From: Cryobacterium mannosilyticum
GTDB lineage: Bacteria; Actinomycetota; Actinomycetes; Actinomycetales; Microbacteriaceae
Direction of reading: 5' to 3'
Length of the DNA stretch: 64,000 bases
Assembly (NCBI RefSeq): GCF_004402705.1
Contig: NZ_SOFM01000045.1
Span: forward strand, 1 to 64,000
Positions 42,031-50,545 of the stretch are shown one piece after another. A program made the position numbers and the translations under genes. The notes under the pieces were generated by a model. It ran no database searches. It worked only from the letters and a program-made list of their open reading frames with translations, and was not told where the DNA came from. Position 1 is the first letter of the stretch. Each line of letters begins with the position of its first letter.

Positions 42031-43050
42031 TCAGTCCGCGACCCGCAGGACGACGTTGCCCTTCTTGTGGCCCGCGTCGACGTAGCGGTGGGCGTCGACG
42101 ATGTCGGCAAGGTCGAAGGTGCGGTCGATGACCGCCTGGAACCGACCCGATTCCGCCAGCCGGACCAGCTGCGCGAGCGCCTCGGCCGTCCTCGGGACAT
42201 TGCCTGAGGTGACCCGCTTCCCGCTCCTCCTGGTGTGCCAGGGGGCCAGAAGCATTCCCTTCAGGTCGGAGATGACGAGCAGCAGTGCGCCGCCTCGGTT
42301 GATGCGCTCTCCAACCCGCTCGAACGGAGCGTTGCCGACGCAGTCCATGATGACGTCGTACGACCGCCCCTCGGCGAGGAAGTCCTCGGCGGTGTAGTCG
42401 ATCACCCGGTCTGCGCCGAGCGCGGTGACCAGCTCCCGGTTGACGCCGGTGCACACGGCCGTGACGTGCGCACCCATCTCCTTGGCGAGCTGCACCGCCG
42501 CGGTCCCCACGGCACCGGAGGCGCCGTTCACGAGGACGCCGGCACCCGGTGCGATCGTCGCCCGGCTCAGGAAGGCGTGGGCGGTGATTCCCCCGAACAC
42601 GAGGGTCACGGCCTCCTCGAAGGTCATGTTCCGTGGCTTCGCCGTGATCGCTCCGTCTTGCGGAACGCACACGTACTCGGCATGCCCGCCGAACCTGCTG
42701 CCGAGCATGGCGATCACCTCGTCGCCGGGGGCGAACTTCGTGACGCTGGCGCCGACGGCCTCGACAACGCCGGCGACGTCCATTCCCAGGACGCGCTTGC
42801 GAGGGCGGAACACGCCGAGCGCCAGAGCGGACAGCAGGCCCAGCCCGGCGGGGACGGTGCGCCCCCGAGCCCGGTGATCGGCCGCGCTCACCGTGCTCGC
42901 CCGAACTCTGACGAGCACCTCGCCGTGGCCCGGCGATGGCTTGGGCGCGTCCTCGATGCGCACCACCTCGGGGGACCCGAACCGGCGATAGACGGCGGCG
43001 CTCATCCGGACATCCTGTGCGTGAATGCGAGTTTCTCGTTGCGGATTCAT
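42031..43050 (-). CDS. MDR-family NAD(P)-dependent oxidoreductase (quinone reductase-like)
   Basis: 339 residues from ATG 43050 (CAAGGAG upstream). GroES-like domain with GEVLVRVRASTVSAADHRARG and GMDVAGVVEAVG, then a Rossmann domain with VNGASGAVGTAAVQLAKEMGA (NADPH loop). The structural-zinc cysteines are absent, so it belongs to the zinc-free quinone reductase/zeta-crystallin-like branch. Last gene of the leftward group 44784-42031; its ATG overlaps the DUF2306 stop. Confidence 0.85.
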   Translation of the reverse strand: MNPQRETRIHAQDVRMSAAVYRRFGSPEVVRIEDAPKPSPGHGEVLVRVRASTVSAADHRARGRTVPAGLGLLSALALGVFRPRKRVLGMDVAGVVEAVGASVTKFAPGDEVIAMLGSRFGGHAEYVCVPQDGAITAKPRNMTFEEAVTLVFGGITAHAFLSRATIAPGAGVLVNGASGAVGTAAVQLAKEMGAHVTAVCTGVNRELVTALGADRVIDYTAEDFLAEGRSYDVIMDCVGNAPFERVGERINRGGALLLVISDLKGMLLAPWHTRRSGKRVTSGNVPRTAEALAQLVRLAESGRFQAVIDRTFDLADIVDAHRYVDAGHKKGNVVLRVAD

Positions 43051-43802
43051 GGCGACTCCTTGAGTTGAGGTGTGGGTGTTTGTGGCGTGAATGCAGTCGT
43101 TTTTCCGGGCCGGGTCGATGGACGAGGTCGGCCTCGGGCAGGTGTGGCCCGACGACGGATGACGTACTCGGCTACCGCGAGATTGACCACCCAGGCTGCC
43201 CCCATCGCCACGGCTCGGGGGAGTTCGGCGGCCGGGCCGAAAAAGATCGACTCGGGGATCAGCAGGAGCGCCTGGGTGCCCGCGCCCACGCCGATCGCGT
43301 AGGCCCGGGTCATCCACGCGCCGTGCCGGAGGAAATCCCGGCGCACGATTCCGCGGATGCCGAGGCCGACACTCGCCGCCATCGCGGCGCCGAAGACCAG
43401 CCGGAGGACCGAGAGGAGCACGCCGTCGCCGGGCGGGTGCGGGTAGAAGACGGCCATCCACATGCCGGACAGGGCGGTGATCAGCCCGGCGGGGATGAGT
43501 ATCCCGCCGACGATGCGATGCCAGCCGCGGCGACGGAGTGCGGGAACGAATTGGAACGCGCCCAGCAGGCTGAACACGGTCACGCTCACAATGTGCGTGA
43601 CGACGGGCACGGGCGAGTCGAGGAACCGGGCGTTCTGCGGTGTGGCGACGGCCCCGCCGGTCAACTCGCCGAGTCGCGCCGCCCCGGCCAGGATCGGGAT
43701 GAGGCTGAGGAGGATCAACCCGGTGGGCGCGAGCCACCCTGTTCGAGGGCCCTTCCTGCGATTGCCGCGGGGGATCGCGGCAGTTGCGACGACTTTCGTC
43801 AT
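43047..43802 (-). CDS. DUF2306-like multi-TM membrane protein
   Basis: 251 residues with about six TM helices (LAPTGLILLSLIPILAG, VVTHIVSVTVFSLLGAFQF, and others) and the pattern HRRGWHRIVGG / DFLRHGAWMTRAYAIG, typical of DUF2306-type proteins with paired His residues (a cytochrome-b561-like heme site has been suggested for relatives). Starts ATG 43802, overlapping the preceding small gene by ATGA, and stops over the next ATG. Function unknown; a membrane redox role with the oxidoreductase is possible. Confidence 0.75.
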   Translation of the reverse strand: MTKVVATAAIPRGNRRKGPRTGWLAPTGLILLSLIPILAGAARLGELTGGAVATPQNARFLDSPVPVVTHIVSVTVFSLLGAFQFVPALRRRGWHRIVGGILIPAGLITALSGMWMAVFYPHPPGDGVLLSVLRLVFGAAMAASVGLGIRGIVRRDFLRHGAWMTRAYAIGVGAGTQALLLIPESIFFGPAAELPRAVAMGAAWVVNLAVAEYVIRRRATPARGRPRPSTRPGKTTAFTPQTPTPQLKESP

Positions 43803-44050
43803 GATTGTCCGCTCCTCAGCACATTGACCGAGACCAATGTGACGCCCAGGTTGCTGACCCGCCGCAACAGCCCGTGCAGGGCAGCCTGATCGAGGACCGA
43901 TCCCGTGAGGGTGGTCGTTCCATCGCTCTCGGTTGTCAGTGTGAAGCCCGCGAACCAGTCGCTCCAGCAATCATCCAGCTGCCCCAGGAGGCGGATCTCA
44001 TACCGGTCGAGCTGATCGTGCCCGACCGGCATCGTGTGCTCCTCATTCAT
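43799..44050 (-). CDS. Small soluble protein of unknown function (83 residues)
   Basis: Starts at ATG 44050 with AAGGAAGTG upstream. The sequence RYEIRLLGQLDDCWSDWFAGFTLTT...TTTLTGSVLDQAALHGLLRRVSNLGVTLVSV has an alternating beta/alpha ferredoxin-like look. Proteins of this shape are common as orphan genes beside membrane proteins in actinobacteria. No catalytic residues can be named. Coupled by overlap to the DUF2306-like gene. Confidence 0.75.
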   Translation of the reverse strand: MNEEHTMPVGHDQLDRYEIRLLGQLDDCWSDWFAGFTLTTESDGTTTLTGSVLDQAALHGLLRRVSNLGVTLVSVNVLRSGQS

Positions 44051-44091
44051 CGCGCACTTCCTTTCGCTTCGCAAGGGCCCCGGGGCGGGGT

Positions 44092-44784
44092 TCAGGCCGT
44101 GGTCGCGCGGTCGAGGCGGGAGCCGCTTTCGCCGGACAGGCTCCGGCCCGCGGATTTGCGCTGGTTCGACCACAGGGAGTAGCCGAGCCAGATCAGGGCC
44201 AGGCCCATGGGGATGGCGGCCATCCGTTCGAGGGTGTGCGGGAGAAGCGCGCCGGCAACGGGAGTCACGGCGGCGGCGGCGATCAGCAGGATGCCGGCCC
44301 CGCGGGAGAGCACCCGGGCGCGGATGATGCTGATGCCGAACACCAGGGCGCCGATGACGTAGAGCGCGCCTCCGACACCGGGAAGTGCGGCGAGCGGGCC
44401 GAGGTCGGTGACGGCCGGGTGCCGGCCGAAGAGACCGACGAAGTCCTCGGCGAACTGCGGCGCGTCGGCCACGACCAACGGCGCGATGAACGCCTCGGCG
44501 AAGACGAAGGCCGACTGCAGGACGAAGAAGAGTCCGAACATCGCGTATCCGATCAGGCCGAGCAACCCGAATTGCCGAACCTGGCGAAGGTAGACGCCGG
44601 TGAGGCCCACCATCCCGAGCACGGCCATGCCGAAGCTGAGACTGTGCACGGTCACCCAGGCCTGGGTGGTGAGGGAGGAGACCTCGTCGGCCGGGTGGAT
44701 GAACTGGATGACGATGTAGATCAGTCCTGACAGTGCGGCGGCGATGCCGGCCCCACGGGTGAGGGTGGACGAGGTGATGCTCAT
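44092..44784 (-). CDS. Multi-TM membrane protein of unknown function
   Basis: 230 residues from ATG 44784. About six TM helices (GAGIAAALSGLIYIVIQFIHP, LSFGMAVLGMVGLTGVYL, FGLLGLIGYAMFGLFFVLQSAFVFAEAFI, ALPGVGGALYVIGALVFGISII, GAGILLIAAAAVTPVAGAL, MGLALIWLGYSLW) and a basic tail. The IHPADEV loop after TM1 is conserved in DUF4386-like proteins, but I would not insist. First gene of the leftward operon down to 42031, headed by repeat R1. Confidence 0.7.
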   Translation of the reverse strand: MSITSSTLTRGAGIAAALSGLIYIVIQFIHPADEVSSLTTQAWVTVHSLSFGMAVLGMVGLTGVYLRQVRQFGLLGLIGYAMFGLFFVLQSAFVFAEAFIAPLVVADAPQFAEDFVGLFGRHPAVTDLGPLAALPGVGGALYVIGALVFGISIIRARVLSRGAGILLIAAAAVTPVAGALLPHTLERMAAIPMGLALIWLGYSLWSNQRKSAGRSLSGESGSRLDRATTA

Positions 44785-44806
44785 GATGATTCTCCGAAGC
44801 TCTGGA

Positions 44807-44834
44807 ATGGATGTTCTGAAATGGATGTTCTGAA
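44807..44834. repeat. Two tandem copies of ATGGATGTTCTGAA
   Basis: Two exact 14-base units in the leader between promoter region R1 and the 44784 start. Probably replication slippage in the untranslated leader. Confidence 0.7.
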
Positions 44835-44860
44835 ATGCCCGGGCGGATGCCTGACGACAA

Positions 44861-44926
44861 CCTGAATCTACGGAGGCACCTGGTGACCGGGCATCACCCG
44901 GTGTGGTGATCGATGTGGTGATTGTG
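44861..44926 (-). promoter_or_regulatory. Duplicated promoter region R1 (heads operon 44784-42031)
   Basis: 27 bases (44861-44887) are identical to 45394-45420, and similarity continues for about 40 more. Read on the minus strand it has two direct ATCACCACA units, a GTCACCAGGTG block, then TAGATT as a likely -10 box about 80 bases before the ATG at 44784. The repeated TCACCA hexamers look like sites for one activator. Confidence 0.6.
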
Positions 44927-44939
44927 CGGGCGCCTCGAA

Positions 44940-45314
44940 TCAGGCCCGTGCCGGTTCCGGAGCATTCGAGTCGAGGATCCGGGGTGCTGCGATCGGTCGG
45001 GACGGCTGGGCGAGCAACACCGCGAGGACGATGAGTCCTGCCCCCGGGAGCGCGAGCCAGAAGATGTTCCCCCAGCGGTGACCGGCATCGCGAAGCCGTC
45101 GGATCTGGACGGCCAGTGTGGGCAGGAGGACGACGAGGTTCCAGGCCCCGCTCAAGCTGGTCGCTGAGTTCATCGTGAGATCCGAGAGCGAGCCGAGCAC
45201 GGCGGTGACGAGTGTGGTGAAGAGAATCCACCACCAGAACTCGGCTCGGCCGGCTGTGCCGGTGAAATCCGCGTACTTGCGGACGACGATCTGGATTGCT
45301 GCGGGGAATGACAT
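44940..45314 (-). CDS. DUF805 inner-membrane protein
   Basis: 124 residues from ATG 45314 (GAAAGGAT upstream). The DUF805 hallmarks are present: TGTAGRAEFWWWILF, then the RRLRDAGHRWGNIFWLALPGAG block, with four TM helices. Function unknown across bacteria. Transcribed from repeat region R2 as its own unit; the R1 promoter of the next operon begins 13 bases after its stop. Confidence 0.88.
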   Translation of the reverse strand: MSFPAAIQIVVRKYADFTGTAGRAEFWWWILFTTLVTAVLGSLSDLTMNSATSLSGAWNLVVLLPTLAVQIRRLRDAGHRWGNIFWLALPGAGLIVLAVLLAQPSRPIAAPRILDSNAPEPARA

Positions 45315-45393
45315 GGGATCCTTTCAGGGAGTCGGGCGTGGAAGTGGTGGGGTTCAGCGCACAGCGAGGTCCGCAGCGGGGAACTCCACGAGA

Positions 45394-45459
45394 CCTGAAT
45401 CTACGGAGGCACCTGGTGACGCGGCATGACGAGGCGTGGTGATCCATGTGGTGATTGTC
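45394..45459 (-). promoter_or_regulatory. Duplicated promoter region R2 (heads the DUF805 gene)
   Basis: The same 27-base core as R1 (CCTGAATCTACGGAGGCACC and onward), the same TAGATT -10 candidate, and paired ATCACCACAT / ATCACCACG units on the minus strand. It lies 80 bases before the DUF805 ATG. Confidence 0.6.
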
Positions 45460-45552
45460 CAGTTCGGCCGTTCCCTGTGGCGCGGTCGGAAACCGCCTCG
45501 CGGGGCGGGGCAGCTCCGCCGGGACCACCCCTGCCGGTGGCACAATGGCGGC

Positions 45553-46122
45553 ATGACACTGCACCTCACCGGCGACCCCGCGGCGGACACCCTGCTCACC
45601 GAGGATCCGTTCGCCCTGCTCCTCGGAATGCTCCTCGACCAGCAGATCGCGATGGAGATCGCGTTCGCCGGGCCGGCCAAGATCCGCGACCGGATCGGCA
45701 CCCTCGACCCGGCGACCATCGCCGGTTTCGACCCCGACGCGTTCGCCGAGGTCTTCCGCACCAGCCCGGCCGTGCACCGCTTCCCCGGCTCGATGGCGAC
45801 GCGGGTGCAGGAGGTGGCCGGCATCATCGCCCGCGACTGGAACGGAGACGCCGCCTCCCTGTGGACCTCCGGTTCCCCGGACGGCGCCGAGATCCTGCGC
45901 CGGCTGAAGACGCTGCCGGGGTTCGGCGACCAGAAGGCGCGGATCTTCCTCGCCCTGCTCGGCAAGAGACTGCGGGTGCCGAACGAGGGGTGGCGGGAGG
46001 CATCCGCCCCCTATGGCGAGGACGGCTCGCACCGCTCCGTCGCCGACATCGTCGACGCCGAGTCGCTGGCCCTGGTCCGCGAGACCAAACGTGCGGCGAA
46101 GGCCGCCGCGAAGAAGGCCTAG
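45553..46122 (+). CDS. HhH-GPD-type base-excision repair protein
   Basis: 189 residues from ATG 45553. The helix-hairpin-helix core is LKTLPGFGDQKARIFLALLG, following the helical LLGMLLDQQIAMEIAF segment. The catalytic Asp/Lys of classical HhH-GPD glycosylases is not obvious, as in the short actinobacterial group to which this belongs. It ends in an Ala/Lys-rich tail (RAAKAAAKKA). The DUF2461 gene follows after seven bases. Confidence 0.82.
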   Translation: MTLHLTGDPAADTLLTEDPFALLLGMLLDQQIAMEIAFAGPAKIRDRIGTLDPATIAGFDPDAFAEVFRTSPAVHRFPGSMATRVQEVAGIIARDWNGDAASLWTSGSPDGAEILRRLKTLPGFGDQKARIFLALLGKRLRVPNEGWREASAPYGEDGSHRSVADIVDAESLALVRETKRAAKAAAKKA

Positions 46123-46129
46123 GGCAGCG

Positions 46130-46849
46130 GTGGGTCCCCATTTCAGCGAGCAGGCCTTCGACTTCCTCGAGGAGCTGGAACACCGCAACAACCGTGACTG
46201 GTTCGAAGAGCACAAGCCGAGCTACGAGCGTGAGCTGAAGGCACGGATGCTGGAGGTCATCGACGCGGTCAACGCCAGGCTGGCCGATTTCGCCCCCGAC
46301 CACGTCCGGCCGTCGAGCAAGGCCATGCTGCGGATCTACCGCGACGTGCGCTTCTCGAACGACAAGACGCCCTACAAGACCCACCTGGCCGCATCCTGGC
46401 CGCGTCAGGGTCTGGAGAAGACCGGGGGCGCCGGGTTCTTCCTCCAGGTCGGCGTGCACGGGGTCATGGTCGCCGGGGGCTCCTACAGCCCGGGTCCGCC
46501 GCAGCTCCTCGCCATCCGCCGGCACCTGCTCGAGCACCACGCCCGGTTGCGGGCGCTTCTGGCCGAGGAGTCCCTGGTCCGGCTGACCGAGCCGCTGGAC
46601 GGCCATCCGCTGATCCGCTCCCCGAAGGGGTTCCCGGTTGACCATCCCGCGGCCGACCTGCTGCTGAACCGGCGATGGGCGCTCTTCTCGAACCTGCCGG
46701 GCGCGGCGGCGCTGGGCGACGGGTTCATCGACCTCGTGATCGAACGATTCCGGGCGATCGCCCCCGTCGTCGATTTCCTGAACGTGCCCCTGGCCGCCGT
46801 CACGCCCCTCGAGCGCGAGGCGGCGACCGGGCTGCGATCAGCCCGCTGA
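46130..46849 (+). CDS. DUF2461/TIGR02453 family protein
   Basis: 239 residues from GTG 46130. The opening FSEQAFDFLEELEHRNNRDWFEEHKPSYE and the KAMLRIYRDVRFSNDKTPYKTHLA block are diagnostic of DUF2461. Soluble, with no known activity; found in bacteria and fungi. It is probably in an operon with the glycosylase. Confidence 0.9.
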   Translation: MGPHFSEQAFDFLEELEHRNNRDWFEEHKPSYERELKARMLEVIDAVNARLADFAPDHVRPSSKAMLRIYRDVRFSNDKTPYKTHLAASWPRQGLEKTGGAGFFLQVGVHGVMVAGGSYSPGPPQLLAIRRHLLEHHARLRALLAEESLVRLTEPLDGHPLIRSPKGFPVDHPAADLLLNRRWALFSNLPGAAALGDGFIDLVIERFRAIAPVVDFLNVPLAAVTPLEREAATGLRSAR

Positions 46850-46905
46850 CGACCGGACCCTCGGGTCTGAGAGTCTCAGGGCGCACGGCCGCACCCCCGC
46901 ACGGC

Positions 46906-47271
46906 TCAGCGCGACTGGCGCCCCTTGGGCTTCGGCGCACCCTTGACCGCGGGGGCACGCCCCTGACCCTTGGAGGCCTTTGCCTTGCCGCCGGCCTTCG
47001 CCGGAGCCTTCGGTGCGGCGGCTGCCGCGGCTGCCGCGGATGCCGCGGGCTTCCGCACCAGAGGTCGTGCGACCTCGAGCAGTTCGAGTCCGGCGTGGGT
47101 CAGCGTGGGCACGTCGTCGACGGTGACGAACAGTTCGCCGCCGACCTCGTCCTCGAGCGTGCGGATGGAGATGAGGAGGGTGGCGCGGGTCAGGTTGAGG
47201 GTCTTCGCCGCGGCACCCCAGTTGGTGGCTTCGGCGGTCGTGACGAAACGCCGGAGCAGGGTGGTATCCAC
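46906..47271 (-). CDS. LysR-type DNA-binding domain with a histone-like basic tail
   Basis: 121 residues from GTG 47271 (GAAGGG upstream). Residues 1-70 are a LysR-type winged helix (LLRRFVTTAEATNWGAAAKTLNLTRATLLISIRTLEDEVGGELF). The effector-binding domain, normally about 200 residues, is wholly absent. Instead residues 73-121 are a low-complexity Ala/Lys/Pro/Gly tail (poly-Ala, then KAPAKAGGKAKASKGQGR), like the tails of H1-like or HupB nucleoid proteins. A gene-silencing or nucleoid role is inference. Divergent from the ABC-F gene. Confidence 0.75.
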   Translation of the reverse strand: MDTTLLRRFVTTAEATNWGAAAKTLNLTRATLLISIRTLEDEVGGELFVTVDDVPTLTHAGLELLEVARPLVRKPAASAAAAAAAAPKAPAKAGGKAKASKGQGRAPAVKGAPKPKGRQSR

Positions 47272-47348
47272 AAGAAAGCCCTTCGAACTGCCGCCGTGCC
47301 GGTCACGGGGCAGTAACAGGGTACGCGCTGCAATGAGAACATGGAGTA

Positions 47349-49013
47349 ATGACCGCAACGCTCGTGGCCAGGGGCCTCGCCGGAGGGTACGCGCACCGCA
47401 CCCTGTTCGACTCACTCGACCTCACCGTCGCCCCCGGCGACGTCATCGGTGTGGTCGGTGCGAACGGGGCAGGCAAGTCCACCCTGCTCCGGCTGCTCGC
47501 CGGCATCCTCGCCCCGCAGGCGGGCACGGTCAGCCTGGCCCCGACCGATGCCTTCGTCGGCTGGCTGCCCCAGGAACACGAACGTGTGCCGGGCGAGACG
47601 ATCTCGGGCTACCTCTCCCGTCGCACCGGCTGTGCGGAGGCGACCCGCGAGATGGATGCCGCGGCATCCGCCCTCGCCGATCCTGAGCCCCGTCCGGATG
47701 GCCTGGACCCGGCCGACGTGTACTCGAGGGCCCTCGACCGGTGGCTCGCGAGCGGGGCCGCCGACCTCGACGACCGGTTGCCGATCGTGCTCGCCGAGCT
47801 GGGCCTGCGGCTCGGCGCCGACCTGGCCGAGGGCACGCCGATGACGGCGCTCTCCGGCGGCCAGGCGGCCAGGGTCGGCCTCGCCGCCCTGTTGCTGTCC
47901 CGGTTCGACATCGTCCTGCTCGACGAGCCCACCAACGACCTCGACCTCGACGGGCTGGAGCGGCTGGAGACGTTCGTGCGCGGGCTGCGCGGCGGCGTCG
48001 TGCTGGTCAGCCACGACCGGGAGTTCCTCGCCCGCTGCGTCACCCGGGTGCTGGAACTCGACCTGGCCCAGAACGCCAACCGGGTGTTCGGCGGCGGCTA
48101 CGACTCCTACCTCGAGGAACGCGAGACGGCACGGCGACACAAGCGCGAGGACTTCGACGAATTCGCGGCGAAGAAGGCCGACCTGGTCGGTCGTGCCCGC
48201 ACCCAGCGCGAATGGTCGAGCCAGGGTGTGCGGAACGCCATGAAGAAAGCCCCCGACAACGACAAGATCCGTCGCAAGGCCTCCGCCGAGTCCAGCGAGA
48301 AGCAGGCGCAGAAGGTGCGGCAGATGGAAAGCCGGATCAACCGCCTCGAGGAGGTCGAGGAGCCGCGCAAGGAATGGCAACTCGAGTTCACCATCGGCGC
48401 AGCCCCGCGCTCGAGCGCCGTGGTCGCCACCCTCAGTGCGGCCGTGTACCGCCAGGGTGATTTCACCCTCGGCCCGGTGTCGCTGCAGGTCAACGCGGGG
48501 GAGCGGATCGGCATCACCGGCCCCAACGGGGCCGGCAAGACCACGCTGCTCCGGGCGTTGCTGGGCCGAAAGGCCCCGGATGAGGGCACGGCCGCGCTCG
48601 GGGCGAGCGTGCGGATCGGCGAGATCGACCAGGCGCGCGCGCTCCTCGCCGGCGACGTTCCGCTCTCCGCCCGCGTCGAGGCGCTCCTGCCCGACCTGTC
48701 CGTCGCCGAGGTGCGCACCCTGCTCGCCAAGTTCGGGCTGAAGGCGGACCACGTCGGCCGGCCCGTCGACGAGTTGTCCCCGGGCGAGCGCACCCGGGCC
48801 GGCCTCGCCCTGCTCCAGGCCACCGGGGTCAACCTGCTCGTGCTCGACGAGCCTACGAACCACCTCGACCTGGCGGCCATCGAACAGCTCGAACAGGCGC
48901 TCGAGTCCTACCAGGGCACGCTTCTGCTGGTCACCCACGACCGGCGGATGCTCGAAAACGTCACCACCGACCGGCGCTGGAGCGTCGACGCCGGGCAGGT
49001 CAGCCAGGGATGA
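47349..49013 (+). CDS. ABC-F family ATPase (ribosome-associated)
   Basis: 554 residues with two ABC domains and no TM helix. Domain 1: GANGAGKST, LSGGQAARV, LLDEPTNDLDLDGLE. A charged linker rich in Lys/Glu (about 255-345, with RRKASAESSEKQAQKVRQM) follows. Domain 2: GPNGAGKTT, LSPGERTRA, LVLDEPTNHLDLAAIE. ABC-F proteins act on the ribosomal E-site; some give resistance to ribosome-targeting drugs. Nothing shows whether this one does. It overlaps the next gene by four bases. Confidence 0.9.
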   Translation: MTATLVARGLAGGYAHRTLFDSLDLTVAPGDVIGVVGANGAGKSTLLRLLAGILAPQAGTVSLAPTDAFVGWLPQEHERVPGETISGYLSRRTGCAEATREMDAAASALADPEPRPDGLDPADVYSRALDRWLASGAADLDDRLPIVLAELGLRLGADLAEGTPMTALSGGQAARVGLAALLLSRFDIVLLDEPTNDLDLDGLERLETFVRGLRGGVVLVSHDREFLARCVTRVLELDLAQNANRVFGGGYDSYLEERETARRHKREDFDEFAAKKADLVGRARTQREWSSQGVRNAMKKAPDNDKIRRKASAESSEKQAQKVRQMESRINRLEEVEEPRKEWQLEFTIGAAPRSSAVVATLSAAVYRQGDFTLGPVSLQVNAGERIGITGPNGAGKTTLLRALLGRKAPDEGTAALGASVRIGEIDQARALLAGDVPLSARVEALLPDLSVAEVRTLLAKFGLKADHVGRPVDELSPGERTRAGLALLQATGVNLLVLDEPTNHLDLAAIEQLEQALESYQGTLLLVTHDRRMLENVTTDRRWSVDAGQVSQG

Positions 49014-49798
49014 TGGGTGCCCACCACGCCATGACCGGCGCGGCCGCGTGGATCGCCGTCACGGCGACCGCCGGGCACGGCCTCGGCCTGTTCCCGGTGT
49101 CTCCCGCGGGAACGATCACCGGCGCGCTCCTCTGCGCCGGGGCCGCGCTGCTTGCCGACGCCGACCACGGCTCCGCCACCATCTCGCGCTCCGTTCCCGT
49201 GCTCGGCCGGCTCGTGACCGGCGGGATCTCCCGCGCCTCGGGCGGCCACCGGCACGGGCTGCATGGTCTGCTCGCCGTGCTCTGCGTCTGGCTGCTCGCC
49301 ACCGGCCTCGACCGGTTGTCGTGGCAGTCGCCCTGGGCCGAGAAGCCCATCGACGTCGGGGTGGCCGCCGCGAGCGCCGCCGCGATCGCGTTCGCCGGCT
49401 ACGCGCTGGGCCTGGCCCAGGGTTCCTGGCCGATCGCGTGGCTGATCGGCCTGGTCGGAGCCGCCGGCATCACGGTCTTCGCGCCGGAGCGCTCCGACTG
49501 GTTCATCGTCTGCATCACCCTCGGCTACGGGGTGCACCTGGCCGGCGACCTGCTGACCACGGGCGGCCTGCCGCTCTTCTGGCCCTGGGTGCCCAGGCCG
49601 CCACGGGCCTGGCGGAAGGTCCCCGTCCTGCGGCACGTCTGGACCTCGGGCGGCTACCTGGCCCTCCCGGTGCTGGGCAACGCGGGCTCCGTCCGGGAGT
49701 GGGCGTTGCTGATCCCGGTCACCCTCTACGTCGGCTACGGGATGCTGTTCGCCGCGCTCGCCGAGGTCGGCGTCGACCTGGCCGCGATCCTGCACTGA
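49010..49798 (+). CDS. Membrane-bound metal-dependent hydrolase, DUF457 (YdjM-like)
   Basis: 262 residues from the ATG overlapping the ABC-F stop (ATGA). It opens MMGAHHAMTGAAAW; the early paired His, the LLADADHGSATIS motif and GGHRHGLHGLL give the His/Asp cluster of the family, spread among about five TM helices; HLAGDLLTTGG near the end adds further residues. Substrate unknown (YdjM relatives are linked to phospholipid metabolism). Confidence 0.87.
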   Translation: MMGAHHAMTGAAAWIAVTATAGHGLGLFPVSPAGTITGALLCAGAALLADADHGSATISRSVPVLGRLVTGGISRASGGHRHGLHGLLAVLCVWLLATGLDRLSWQSPWAEKPIDVGVAAASAAAIAFAGYALGLAQGSWPIAWLIGLVGAAGITVFAPERSDWFIVCITLGYGVHLAGDLLTTGGLPLFWPWVPRPPRAWRKVPVLRHVWTSGGYLALPVLGNAGSVREWALLIPVTLYVGYGMLFAALAEVGVDLAAILH

Positions 49799-49840
49799 TC
49801 GGCCCTTGGCGAATAGGCCCGGGAGTGGTTCGCTGGGGGA

Positions 49841-50458
49841 ATGACCAACCTGCCGATGTTCCCGCTCGGGTCCGTGCTCTTCCCGTACCTGCCGCTTCAG
49901 CTGCGGGTGTTCGAGGAACGCTACCTGGTCATGCTGTCCCGCATCCTCGCCGACGAGCCGGCCGAGTTCGGCGTGGTGCTGATCGAACGCGGCCAGGAGG
50001 TCGGCGGGGGAGAGCACCGGTTCCGCTACGGCACCGTCGCCCAGATCACCCAGCTGGCGGCATCCGACGGGTTCGTCGGCGTGCTCGCCCAGGGTGAGCG
50101 GCGCATCGAGGTGCTCGAATGGCTCGACGAAGACCCGTACCCGGAGGCCCTCATCCGCGACCTCCCGGAGCTGGACTGGGACGACGACCTGTACCCGCTC
50201 CGGGAAGAGGCCGAACAGGCCGTGCGGCGGGCCCTGGCCCTGGCCAGCGAATTCACCGATCAGGCCTGGTCGCCGGATGTCGAACTCTCCGAGGACCCGA
50301 CGGCTGCCGCCTGGCAGCTGGCCGGCATCACCCCGGTCGGCCCGCTCGACCAGATCGCCCTGCTGCGGTCGACGACCATGGAGGGACTGCTCACCGCCGT
50401 GCTCGTCTACACGGCCGCGGCGGTGGACTCCTTCCGTTCGCCCTGGCCGGAGGAGTGA
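49841..50458 (+). CDS. LON substrate-binding domain protein
   Basis: 205 residues: the N-terminal LON (PUA-like) domain alone, beginning LPMFPLGSVLFPYLPLQLRVFEERY and with VGVLAQGERRIEVLEW; no ATPase or protease domain. Such proteins are common in actinobacteria and of unknown role, perhaps as adaptors. Stands upstream of the gcv leader. Confidence 0.88.
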   Translation: MTNLPMFPLGSVLFPYLPLQLRVFEERYLVMLSRILADEPAEFGVVLIERGQEVGGGEHRFRYGTVAQITQLAASDGFVGVLAQGERRIEVLEWLDEDPYPEALIRDLPELDWDDDLYPLREEAEQAVRRALALASEFTDQAWSPDVELSEDPTAAAWQLAGITPVGPLDQIALLRSTTMEGLLTAVLVYTAAAVDSFRSPWPEE

Positions 50459-50502
50459 GCCGCCCGGCACCCTCCCGGTGCCGGCGGCCGGGCGCGGGGC
50501 GC

Positions 50503-50508
50503 TAGGCT
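50503..50508 (+). promoter_or_regulatory. -10 box TAGGCT of the gcv leader
   Basis: TAGGCT lies about 40 bases before the first glycine aptamer and 300 bases before gcvT, so the riboswitch lies in a long untranslated leader. Confidence 0.5.
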
Positions 50509-50545
50509 GGTGGCGAAAACCGAATATCGGGCCATCACGGTCGAT

